DNA of 5,874 nucleotides from Candidatus Omnitrophota bacterium. GTDB lineage: Bacteria > Omnitrophota > Gorgyraeia > Aquiviventales > Aquiviventaceae. Within the stretch, counting starts at the first letter, position 1. The number at the start of each line of letters is the position of its first letter. Positions 1-5,870 of this stretch are shown in pieces. The notes below the pieces were generated by a model. That model was not told where the DNA came from. It saw only the letters and a program-made list of their open reading frames with translations, and ran no database searches. The position numbers were made by a program, and so were the translations under genes. Location of the stretch: the NCBI GenBank assembly GCA_023247155.1, contig JAHFGZ010000055.1, positions 1 through 5,874 of the forward strand, given 5' to 3'.

Positions 1-261
1 CGTGTTGTGGATCGGACGGATGGCGGGGTAGCGCTCCTGGAACGCGCGGACCACCGGCACCGTGGTATCGCCCGGATCATCGAACACGATGAGGATCTCG
101 TGGGGGACCTCGATGAGGGCGTTGAGGATCTTGAGCGTGGCCGGGAGCGTCTTCTCCTCATTCTTGACCGTCATGAGGATCGACAGCTTGACCGCCGCGG
201 TCGTCGGAGGACCGGCGGGGCGCGCCTGGACGTCGGGCTGCATTGCGCTCGTCGGGCTCAT
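1..261 (-). CDS. Family 2 glycosyltransferase, N-terminal part (cut by window edge)
   Basis: Only the first 87 codons are present; the gene runs off the left edge. After a Pro/Ala-rich leader of about 24 residues, the strand KLSILMTVKNEEKTL (residues 25-39) matches the first beta strand and NExxL turn of GT-A fold family 2 glycosyltransferases. EILIVFDDPGDTT (55-67) is the second strand with the acidic pair D61/D62 that in this family helps bind the nucleotide. Such enzymes transfer a sugar from an NDP-sugar, or from a lipid-phosphate sugar precursor, at the cytoplasmic membrane face. The ATG at 261 overlaps the aminotransferase stop as ATGA, which suggests translational coupling; no clear Shine-Dalgarno is visible. 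Met7 (codon at 243) is a possible later start. Family assignment is fairly sure; donor, acceptor and any C-terminal membrane segments are not visible. Confidence 0.82.
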   Translation of the reverse strand, partial: MSPTSAMQPDVQARPAGPPTTAAVKLSILMTVKNEEKTLPATLKILNALIEVPHEILIVFDDPGDTTVPVVRAFQERYPAIRPIHNT

Positions 262-1370
262 CGGACCGGCGCGCGCTCGAAGCACTCGCGCGCGGCGCGG
301 CAGACGCTCGCCACATCCGCGTCAGTCATCCGGAGGCCGGAGGGCAGCCAGAACGCCTTGGGCGCCACCGCGGTGCTGTGCGGAAAATACTCGTCCGGCT
401 GGCGGTACGGCGCCTGCCTATGAAGCGGGAACCAAAACCGCCGGCACTCAGCACCCCGGCTGGCCAGGAACTCGATGAGGCGATCCCGCTCCTCGCTCAG
501 CGCATCCACCCACTGGGGCGACTCCCCCTCCTCGAGCCGGAATCCGACCAGCCGCACCCCCTCCACGTCCCGCAACCCCTCCGCATAGGCCTGGTAGGTC
601 CGCCGCATCCGCGCCAGGCGCTCCGGCAGGCTCGCCAGCTGCCCGAGGCCCACCGCGGCCTGGAGATTGGTGAGCTTGAAGTTGTAACCGACGCGGTGAT
701 GGAGGTCGTCGCCGCCGGTCCCGCGGACGGGCCGCCCCTGATCCTTGAGCTCCCGCAAGCGCACCTCGAGCGCGTCGTCGTTCGTCAGCACCGCCCCGCC
801 CTGCCCGGTCGTGATGAGCTTCGCCGGGGAAAAGGAGAGGCATCCGAGCCGCCCGAACGTCCCGAGGCACCGGCCGCCCCGTTTGGACAGGAACGCCTCT
901 GCCGCGTCCTCCACCACGTGGAGGCCGCGCGCCTCGGCGATCCGCAGGATCTCCGGCAGGTGCCCGGAGCGGCCGCTGACATGGACCGGGATGACCGCCT
1001 TCGTCCGCGGGCCGATCGCGCGCCGAAACGCCTCGGGGTCCAGGGTGAGGGTCGCGGGGTCGATGTCCGCCAGGACCGGCGTGGCCCCGGCTAGGCGCAC
1101 CGCGTTGGCGGTGGCGATGAAGGACACATCGGGCACGATGACCTCATCGCCCTGGCCCACCTCGAGGCTCGCCAGGGCGAGGAAGAGCGCCGCGGTGCCG
1201 CTGGTGACCCCCACGGCGTGCCGCACCCCGACGAGCTCGGCCAGGCGCGCCTCGAAGCGGGTCGTCACGTCCCCGTCGTTGAGGAACCCGCTCTCCAGGA
1301 CGCCGCTGACAAGCGCGCGCTCCTCGGCGCCGAACTGGGGCGCCCACCACGGCAGACGCGCCTCAGGCAT
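258..1370 (-). CDS. DegT/DnrJ/EryC1/StrS family PLP-dependent sugar aminotransferase
   Basis: A full-length 370-residue fold-type I aminotransferase of the nucleotide-sugar family, which adds an amino group from glutamate or glutamine to a keto-sugar nucleotide. Visible landmarks in order: the N-terminal GFLNDG segment (28-33), the phosphate-binding TSGTAAL (56-62), VEDAAEAF (153-160) with D155 as the expected pyridine-nitrogen partner, LSFSPAK (178-184) with K184 as the expected Schiff-base lysine followed by TTGQGGA, and YNFKLTNLQAA (229-239). These are the standard residues of perosamine/viosamine-type enzymes, so it should be active. The length is usual for the family. The start at 1370 overlaps the upstream acyltransferase by 8 bp, and the stop overlaps the glycosyltransferase start as ATGA. 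An adjacent acyltransferase gene suggests that the new amine is then acylated, as in VioA/VioB or WbpE/WbpD pairs. Whether amination is at C3 or C4, and on which sugar, cannot be read from the sequence. Confidence 0.93.
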   Translation of the reverse strand: MPEARLPWWAPQFGAEERALVSGVLESGFLNDGDVTTRFEARLAELVGVRHAVGVTSGTAALFLALASLEVGQGDEVIVPDVSFIATANAVRLAGATPVLADIDPATLTLDPEAFRRAIGPRTKAVIPVHVSGRSGHLPEILRIAEARGLHVVEDAAEAFLSKRGGRCLGTFGRLGCLSFSPAKLITTGQGGAVLTNDDALEVRLRELKDQGRPVRGTGGDDLHHRVGYNFKLTNLQAAVGLGQLASLPERLARMRRTYQAYAEGLRDVEGVRLVGFRLEEGESPQWVDALSEERDRLIEFLASRGAECRRFWFPLHRQAPYRQPDEYFPHSTAVAPKAFWLPSGLRMTDADVASVCRAARECFERAPVR

Positions 1371-1899
1371 GCGCGCGCTGCCTGAGGCGCTGCTCGATCC
1401 GCTCCACCTGCCGCATCACGCTCTCGCGGTTGCGCGGCTTGATGAACCGGATCGGGACGCCGGCATAGACGGACCACGGCTCGAAGGAGAAGCCCGGCGG
1501 GACGAAGCTGACGGCGCCGATCACCGTGCCCTCCGGGATGTGGTTGCGCGGCATCACGACGGTGTTGGCCCCGACCGCCGTGAGCGGCTCGCAGGTGACG
1601 TCGCCCGTGATGAGGTGCTCCTTGATGGCCCCCCACTCCGGCGGCAGGATCGTCACGACATCGTTGACGAAATCGTCGCTCGCGCACCAGATCTTCACGC
1701 CGGAGGAGAGGCTGCTGTAATCGCCGAGGGTGAAGGTGTACTCGCCGCCGCCCGCGACGCTGCAGCCCGAGGCGATGTGGGCGAAGCGGCCGATGCGCAC
1801 CTTGGTGGAGAAGTAACAGAAGTCGTCGACGATCGAGCCGTCACCGACGACCCAGGCCTCGGGATGCCTGACGCGGATGTTCGGCGAGATGATCGGCAT
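1363..1899 (-). CDS. Left-handed beta-helix (hexapeptide-repeat) acyltransferase
   Basis: A 178-residue protein built of hexapeptide-like turns: VRIGRFAHIASGCSVAGG (34-51), FTLGDYSSLSSGVKI (56-70), TAVGANTVVMP (107-117) and EGTVIGAVSFVPPG (123-136). It closes with EPWSVYAGVPIRFIK (140-154) and a charged C-terminal helix. This is the architecture of acetyl-CoA-dependent sugar O- or N-acetyltransferases, which work as trimers. The arrangement resembles VioB-like enzymes that acetylate amino sugars, and the next gene is a sugar aminotransferase, so N-acylation of that enzyme's product is the most likely role (inference). The segment WCASDDF (71-77) carries no histidine where galactoside or maltose acetyltransferases have their NH motif; H41 and H95 are the obvious alternative catalytic candidates. 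The start at 1899 lies 59 bp inside the dehydrogenase gene without a clear ribosome binding site. No earlier ATG exists in frame before a stop. Confidence 0.85.
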   Translation of the reverse strand: MPIISPNIRVRHPEAWVVGDGSIVDDFCYFSTKVRIGRFAHIASGCSVAGGGEYTFTLGDYSSLSSGVKIWCASDDFVNDVVTILPPEWGAIKEHLITGDVTCEPLTAVGANTVVMPRNHIPEGTVIGAVSFVPPGFSFEPWSVYAGVPIRFIKPRNRESVMRQVERIEQRLRQRAHA

Positions 1900-3145
1900 G
1901 GCTGGTGCCCGACGGTTGCATGACGCCCCAGAGATCGATCAGCTCCACGCCGTCCGGGACGGCGAGGTTCCGGTAGGCCGAGTGAGGCACGCCGACGATG
2001 ACGACCTGGCTGGACGCCAGCAGCTTCTCCTTGCTGATGAAGGAGGGGTCCTTGGCGTGCTCGTCTGAGTAGAGGACCGTGGCGCCGTGAAAGCGCAGGA
2101 TCTTCCCCAGCTTGTACGAGAGGGAGTCGCGGATGTCATCGATATCCGCCTTGAAGGCCATGCCCAGGATGCCCACCGTCGTGCGGCTGAGGTCCCGGCG
2201 CTGGCGCAGGGCCTCCACGAGGAAGTGGGGCAGCCCCTCGTTGACCATCATCGCCGCATGGCCGAGGAGGAAGTTGTGGGTGTTGAAGGCGGCCAGCTGC
2301 ATCGTGTCCTTGAGCAGGCAGGGCCCGGCCGCGAAGCCGGCGGTGGGCAGGGTCGCGGCGCGGCCGTAGCCATCCGTCAGCACCTCGCGCACCCGGTTGA
2401 AGTCCATCCCGAAGCGGCGCGCGATCATGTAGAACTGGTTGCTCACCGCGAACTGGATGTACCGCCAGGCGTTGGCGAACAGCTTGGCGAGCTCGGCCTC
2501 CTCAACGGACACCGGGATGATCTTGGGTGCGATGGGCGCAAACAGCGCGGTCGCGTCGGCGAGCGCCTGGTCGCTCAAGCCAGCCACGAGCTGCGGGAGC
2601 TCGGAGAGCTCCTTGATCGCATGGCCCTGCACGATGCGCTCAGGGCAGTAGGCGATGTGCGGCGTGCCGCCGCTGCCGGCCAGCAGCTGCTGCACCCGGC
2701 GGCAGGTGCCGGGATAGACCGTGCTGCGGATGATGATCGTGTGGTCAGGCCGGAGGTGGGGGCTGAGCTGGCTGAAGACCTCGACGATGGCGCGGAGGTT
2801 GGGATTCATGTAGTCATCGACCGGCGTGCCGACCGCGAGCATGACCAGCCGGGCGCGGGAGATGACGTCGCTGGAGGAGGACACCTCCAGGGTGCGGCCA
2901 AGGACCGCCTCGAGGATCGGCTGGGCCCCGTGCTCCAGGAACGGCATCGTGCCCCGTTTGACCAAGGCGACCTTCTCCGCATGGGTGTCGTAGAGGGCGA
3001 CGCGCAGGCCCTGGTTGGCAAAGACCAGCCCCATCGGAAGCCCCACATGGCCCAGGCCCCCGATGATGGCCAGATCGAAGTCCGTCTTGGCCGGGCGGAC
3101 CCGGCGGGCCGACGCGGCGCGGCGCGTCAGGGTCTCGGGGCTCAT
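1841..3145 (-). CDS. UDP-glucose/GDP-mannose dehydrogenase family nucleotide-sugar dehydrogenase
   Basis: A 434-residue, NAD-dependent enzyme of the family that oxidises C6 of an NDP-hexose to the uronate in two steps. The Rossmann motif is GLGHVG (30-35), followed by LAVGTPVDD (103-111), RSTVYPGT (140-147), CPERIVQG (167-174), EAELAKLFANAWR (216-228, with K221 and N225 at the usual active-site places), GPCLLKD (274-280, with C276 as the expected catalytic cysteine) and GMAFKADIDDIRDS (328-341) opening the UDP-binding C-terminal domain. Key residues are present, but the GPCLLKD and VGTPVDDYMNP variants differ from typical Ugd or WecC, so the substrate is uncertain. The reading frame is open back to 3244, but the ATG at 3145 has a strong GGGAGG six bases before it and forms an ATGA overlap with the methyltransferase stop. 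The 27 residues after DLWG (404-407) are partly encoded within the acyltransferase gene. Confidence 0.92.
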   Translation of the reverse strand: MSPETLTRRAASARRVRPAKTDFDLAIIGGLGHVGLPMGLVFANQGLRVALYDTHAEKVALVKRGTMPFLEHGAQPILEAVLGRTLEVSSSSDVISRARLVMLAVGTPVDDYMNPNLRAIVEVFSQLSPHLRPDHTIIIRSTVYPGTCRRVQQLLAGSGGTPHIAYCPERIVQGHAIKELSELPQLVAGLSDQALADATALFAPIAPKIIPVSVEEAELAKLFANAWRYIQFAVSNQFYMIARRFGMDFNRVREVLTDGYGRAATLPTAGFAAGPCLLKDTMQLAAFNTHNFLLGHAAMMVNEGLPHFLVEALRQRRDLSRTTVGILGMAFKADIDDIRDSLSYKLGKILRFHGATVLYSDEHAKDPSFISKEKLLASSQVVIVGVPHSAYRNLAVPDGVELIDLWGVMQPSGTSHADHLAEHPRQASRGLGRR

Positions 3146-4413
3146 GCCGCCTCCCACACCCGCGGCGACGGCAGCGGGATGACGTACGCGCCCCGATACC
3201 CCTGCCGCGTGAGCTTGGGGATCAGCTCCTCGGCGATATGCCACGAGAGCACCAGGGCGCAGTCGGGCTGCTCCTCGAACAACCGGGATTCCTCCACGAC
3301 CGGGATGAGGGTGCCCGGGATGTATCGCCCGATCTTGTGCGAGCCTTTGACTTCGACGACGTAGTCCAGGATCCCCTCATCCAGCCCCACGTAGTTGATC
3401 AAGGTGCTCGCGCGGGAGGGGGCGGCGATGCCGACGATCCGTTGCCCGCGCCGCTTGATCTCCAGCAGCACGCCGTACAGCTCCAGCTTCGCGCGGACCA
3501 CCCGCTCCCGGAACGCCCTGAGGCTCCCCGCGTCCAGCGTCGTGCGCGCCTCGTGCGCGAGGAGCCCGGCCACCGTGTCACGAACCGGCAACGCGCCGGC
3601 CCGCGCCGCGTAGACCCGGATCGAGCCGCCGTGGGTGGGGATGCGCGTGGCATGGATCACCTCCAGCCCATGCGCCTGCAGGAGGTACCGGAGGCTGTGC
3701 AGCGAGTAGTAGCGCAGGTGCTCGTGGTAGATGGTGTCGTACTGCAGGGTCTCCATCAGCGATGGGAAGTAATGGGACTCGGACACGAAGACCCCGGTCT
3801 CGTCGAGGAGGGAGAGGATCCCCTCGACGACCTCATGGACCTGCTCGATGTGCGCGAAGACGTTCGTCGCGGTGACGACCCTGGCCGGCCCCTGCTCGGC
3901 CCGGACGCGCTGGGCGGTCTCCCGGTCGAAGAACGCCTGGAGGGTCGGGATGCCTCGCTCGGCCGCCAGGCGGCCGACATTGGTCGGCTCGATCCCCAGG
4001 ACCCGGTGGCGGCCGGCGAAATTGCCGAGCAGCGTCCCGTCGTTCGAGCCGATGTCGACGACGAGATCCTCCGGCCCGAGCGCCACGATGGTGCGGCACT
4101 CCTGGGCCAGCTCCGCGAAGTTGTCCCGCAGGATCTTTGTCGTCCCGCTCGTGTACGGGTAGTCCGGCGGGAAGAGGATCCGCGGATCGACGATCAGCCC
4201 CAATTGCACCAGCTGGCAGCGGGGGCAGCGCAGGAGGCGGGCGGGAAAGCTCGGCTGCTCGCCGAGCGGTTGGCCGATCTCCGGCATGAGGTTCACGGGA
4301 GGCAGGTAGCCGAGGAACAGGATGGGCTCAAGGTCCTGGGCCTCGCACACCTGGCAGCGCTCGACGACGACGCTGGAGCCGGTGCCGAGCGCGACGAGGC
4401 TCTCGACGCCCAT
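3142..4413 (-). CDS. Nucleotide-sugar C-methyltransferase (zinc-binding, three-domain)
   Basis: A 423-residue SAM-dependent C-methyltransferase with the domain order of TylC3/TcaB9-type enzymes. The N-terminal zinc-binding domain has CQVC (C20, C23) and CPRC (C63, C66). The central methyltransferase domain has the SAM loop VVDIGSNDGTLL (118-129). YHEHLRYYSL (229-238) matches the catalytic YHEH box; H232 corresponds to the general base described for TcaB9. The C-terminal Rossmann-like domain has RIVGIAAPSRASTLINYVG (325-343), SHKIGRYIPGT (358-368) and ALVLSWHIAEELI (386-398). Known members add a methyl group next to the carbonyl of a 4-keto-6-deoxy NDP-sugar, usually at C3, so a branched-chain sugar is expected. 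The start at 4413 follows the epimerase stop by 4 bp and has a GGGGAG site. No domain is missing. The real substrate is unknown, and no 4,6-dehydratase to supply the classical one is in view. Confidence 0.94.
   Translation of the reverse strand: MGVESLVALGTGSSVVVERCQVCEAQDLEPILFLGYLPPVNLMPEIGQPLGEQPSFPARLLRCPRCQLVQLGLIVDPRILFPPDYPYTSGTTKILRDNFAELAQECRTIVALGPEDLVVDIGSNDGTLLGNFAGRHRVLGIEPTNVGRLAAERGIPTLQAFFDRETAQRVRAEQGPARVVTATNVFAHIEQVHEVVEGILSLLDETGVFVSESHYFPSLMETLQYDTIYHEHLRYYSLHSLRYLLQAHGLEVIHATRIPTHGGSIRVYAARAGALPVRDTVAGLLAHEARTTLDAGSLRAFRERVVRAKLELYGVLLEIKRRGQRIVGIAAPSRASTLINYVGLDEGILDYVVEVKGSHKIGRYIPGTLIPVVEESRLFEEQPDCALVLSWHIAEELIPKLTRQGYRGAYVIPLPSPRVWEAA
3150..3155 (-). promoter_or_regulatory. 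Ribosome binding site that decides the dehydrogenase start
   Basis: Minus-strand GGGAGG lies four bases before the ATG at 3145, within the last codons of the methyltransferase. It is the best Shine-Dalgarno of the window and argues for this start over the in-frame ATG at 3244, which would add 33 non-homologous residues and overlap the methyltransferase by about 100 bp. Confidence 0.7.
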
Positions 4414-4417
4414 CCGC

Positions 4418-5419
4418 TCAGCTCCCCGCGCGGGAGAGCGCCGCCGGCGACGCCGGCGCGCGCGTGGCGTGCTCCCGGTACCACGCGGCGGTGACGGCCA
4501 GGCCCTCCTCGAAGGAGACGCGGGGGCGGTAGCCCAGCGCCGTCAGCCGGCGGATGTCCGGGCAGCGCCGCGGGGCGCTTCCCTGCCTCGGCTCGCCGGG
4601 CACCACCCGGATCCGGCGGCCGAACGCGGCTCCGACCATCTGGGCCACGGCTTCGATCGTCCGCTCCTCCATCGTCCCGACGTGGTAGATGCCAAGGTGG
4701 GCCCCGCGCGCGAGGAGCGCCATCAGCCCCTCCACGCAGTCGTCGATGAACACGAAGGCGCGGGTCTCCTGCCCGCTGCCCTGGATGGGGAACGGCACAG
4801 GGTCCGCCGGGTCCTCGCACCGCTCGCGCATCCGCAGGAGAAACTGGGGAATGACGTGCTCCGTCCCCATGTCCGGGCCGTACACGTTGTGCGGCCGGGC
4901 GATGAGCACGCGGTCGAAGCCGGTCCGGCCGTAGTTGATCGCCAGGAGCTCGCTGATGATCTTCCCCGCGGCATAGGAGTAACGGGGGTTGAGCGGGTCG
5001 GGGATCGAGAGCGGCGCCGTCTCGTCCGTCGGCACCGTCGGGGGGACTTGGTAGACCTCAGAGCTGGACACCAGGAGGAGCTCCCGCACGTGATGGGCGC
5101 GGCAGGCATCGAGGACGTTGACCATCCCCTTCACGCCGACCTCGAGGACCGCGTCCGGTTTGGTGTAGAAAAACTCGGTCCCGTTGATGAAGGCCAGGTG
5201 GCAGACGCACGCGACCCCCTCCACGGCGCGGGAGACCGTCGCGGCGTCTCGGACGTCGCCGGTGAGGAACTCGAGATCCCCCCTGACCTCGTTCAGGCGC
5301 CTGGCCGAGCCCCGGGTGAGGTCATCCAGGATCCGAACCCGGTGGCCCGCCTGCACCAGGCGACGTGTCAGGGCCGAGCCGACGAACCCGGCCCCCCCTG
5401 TCACAAGATACGTGCTCAT
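4418..5419 (-). CDS. Extended SDR NAD(P)-dependent nucleotide-sugar epimerase/dehydratase
   Basis: A 333-residue extended short-chain dehydrogenase/reductase acting on nucleotide sugars in the cytoplasm. The NAD-binding GGAGFVG (8-14) is followed by LDD (31-33) and GDVRD (54-58). The catalytic set is the serine cluster SSS (118-120, before EVY) and YAAGK (Y149, K153). RPHNVYGPDMG (175-185) and RAFVFIDD (220-227) are conserved substrate-domain motifs. All catalytic residues are present and the length is usual for the family. It could be a GalE-like 4-epimerase, a dehydratase, a decarboxylase or a keto-reductase; the sequence alone does not separate these. The C-terminal 20 residues are Ala/Pro/Ser-rich and probably disordered. 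Its stop lies 4 bp before the methyltransferase. The ATG at 5419 begins directly with the Rossmann strand (MSTYLVTGG), which supports the start, although no strong Shine-Dalgarno precedes it. Confidence 0.92.
   Translation of the reverse strand: MSTYLVTGGAGFVGSALTRRLVQAGHRVRILDDLTRGSARRLNEVRGDLEFLTGDVRDAATVSRAVEGVACVCHLAFINGTEFFYTKPDAVLEVGVKGMVNVLDACRAHHVRELLLVSSSEVYQVPPTVPTDETAPLSIPDPLNPRYSYAAGKIISELLAINYGRTGFDRVLIARPHNVYGPDMGTEHVIPQFLLRMRERCEDPADPVPFPIQGSGQETRAFVFIDDCVEGLMALLARGAHLGIYHVGTMEERTIEAVAQMVGAAFGRRIRVVPGEPRQGSAPRRCPDIRRLTALGYRPRVSFEEGLAVTAAWYREHATRAPASPAALSRAGS
4422..4427 (-). promoter_or_regulatory. Ribosome binding site of the C-methyltransferase
   Basis: Minus-strand GGGGAG sits eight bases before the ATG at 4413, inside the last codons of the epimerase gene. 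It fixes the start and allows reinitiation by ribosomes finishing the epimerase. Confidence 0.6.
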
Positions 5420-5492
5420 CGTCGGCTGCGCGTGATGACGGAACGCCTTGGCTGAACGGCGAGGACCCTGCGGATGGCGCGGCTCGCGAGGG
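5420..5492 (-). other. 73-bp gap between regulator and first sugar gene
   Basis: This is the only gap longer than a few bases between genes. No convincing promoter and no stem-loop followed by a T-run is seen, so readthrough from the upstream promoter is the simplest view. It contains an 8-bp palindrome CTCGCGAG (5483-5490) just after the regulator stop and a weak CGCC/GGCG stem, neither of clear function. Confidence 0.4.
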
Positions 5493-5780
5493 TCAGGCGA
5501 ACGCCGTTCCCCCCGCCGCTTCGAGCGAGAGCTCGCCCGACTTGACCTGCCGGCTGGCTGACTGTCGGATGATCTTGATGCCGCGGTGTTTGTTCGGGGC
5601 GCGCCGGATGAGCCCCTTGCGCTCGATGGCGTTCAGGCGATCGAGGGCGGACTTGTACGAGGCGATCTGGCAGCCGGCCTGGATCTCCCGGATGAGGGGG
5701 GACTGGTGATGCTCGTTGACGTACCGCTGGATGAAGTCGAACACCACCGCCTGCTTGGGGGTCAGGGAGGTTTTGGCCAC
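5493..5780 (-). CDS. Stand-alone LexA-type winged-helix DNA-binding protein (no peptidase domain)
   Basis: A 95-residue protein whose residues 6-72 resemble the N-terminal DNA-binding domain of LexA. LTPKQAVVFDFIQRYV (6-21) matches helix 1 and SPLIREIQAGCQI (27-39) matches helix 2. ASYKSALDRLNAIERKGLI (40-58) corresponds to the recognition helix and what follows, and RRAPNKHRGIKII (59-71) to the wing. The S24 peptidase domain that gives LexA its RecA-stimulated self-cleavage is absent; only a short tail with Ala-Ala-Gly (88-90) follows. It is therefore probably a constitutive or ligand-independent regulator. The start is a GTG with GGAG five bases upstream; there is no alternative start before an in-frame TAG. 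It is the first gene after a good promoter and reads toward the sugar genes 73 bp downstream, so autoregulation or control of the cluster is plausible (inference). Base composition matches its neighbours. Confidence 0.82.
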   Translation of the reverse strand: MAKTSLTPKQAVVFDFIQRYVNEHHQSPLIREIQAGCQIASYKSALDRLNAIERKGLIRRAPNKHRGIKIIRQSASRQVKSGELSLEAAGGTAFA

Positions 5781-5785
5781 GATGG

Positions 5786-5789
5786 CTCC
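5786..5789 (-). promoter_or_regulatory. Ribosome binding site of the winged-helix regulator
   Basis: Minus-strand GGAG lies five bases upstream of the GTG at 5780. It supports the use of this non-ATG start, the only candidate start after the in-frame TAG further upstream. Confidence 0.6.
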
Positions 5790-5820
5790 GGCGAGATGGA
5801 AATCTGGCTATAAGGTGGTA

Positions 5821-5831
5821 GCAAACGTTGC
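5821..5831. repeat. Small inverted repeat at the predicted transcription start
   Basis: GCAA-ACG-TTGC is a perfect 4-bp inverted repeat with a 3-base centre, lying over the predicted start of transcription (about 5828). It could be a small operator half-site pair, but arms of four bases occur often by chance. Confidence 0.25.
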
Positions 5832-5834
5832 CAT

Positions 5835-5863
5835 ACTTTATCGAACTTTCAGCGGGCCGTCAA
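5835..5863 (-). promoter_or_regulatory. Sigma70-type promoter for the regulator and probably the whole operon
   Basis: On the minus strand, TTGACG (5863-5858; 5 of 6 consensus bases) and TAAAGT (5840-5835; 4 of 6) are separated by exactly 17 bp. Transcription would start near 5828, giving a leader of about 48 bases before the GTG at 5780. The site lies in the only AT-richer stretch of the window, and no comparable promoter is seen between the tightly packed downstream genes. It is read from the sequence, not demonstrated. Confidence 0.68.
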
Positions 5864-5870
5864 GCGAAAG
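5835..5870. repeat. Short repeats over the promoter, candidate operator
   Basis: On the plus strand ACTTT occurs at 5835-5839 and again at 5845-5849, one helical turn (10 bp) apart. CTTTC (5846-5850) forms an inverted repeat with GAAAG (5866-5870), with a 15-base spacer. The copies overlap the -10 element, the spacer and the edge of the -35 element. This is where a repressor such as the adjacent winged-helix protein could bind. No canonical LexA box (CTGT-N8-ACAG or GAAC-N4-GTTC) is present. The arms are short and could be chance. Confidence 0.35.

Noticed and set aside
745..1923. Plus-strand open frame of 392 codons across the aminotransferase and acyltransferase
   Set aside because: It spans two real genes on the other strand, has no motif and no convincing ribosome binding site; it is a shadow frame.
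3146..3244. N-terminal extension of the dehydrogenase to an ATG at 3244
   Set aside because: The added 33 residues are Ala/Gly/Arg-rich without family similarity and would overlap the methyltransferase. The ATG at 3145 has a strong Shine-Dalgarno and an ATGA junction.
2087..4494. Long plus-strand open frames (for example 2087-3364 and 3238-4494) opposite the dehydrogenase and methyltransferase
   Set aside because: They lie antisense to genes with clear domain motifs, have skewed Arg/Ala/Asp/Val-rich composition and no recognisable fold. They result from high-GC codon bias removing stops on the opposite strand.
5420..5492. Rho-independent terminator between the regulator and the epimerase
   Set aside because: Only weak 4-bp stems and a short palindrome are present, with no T-run on the transcribed strand.
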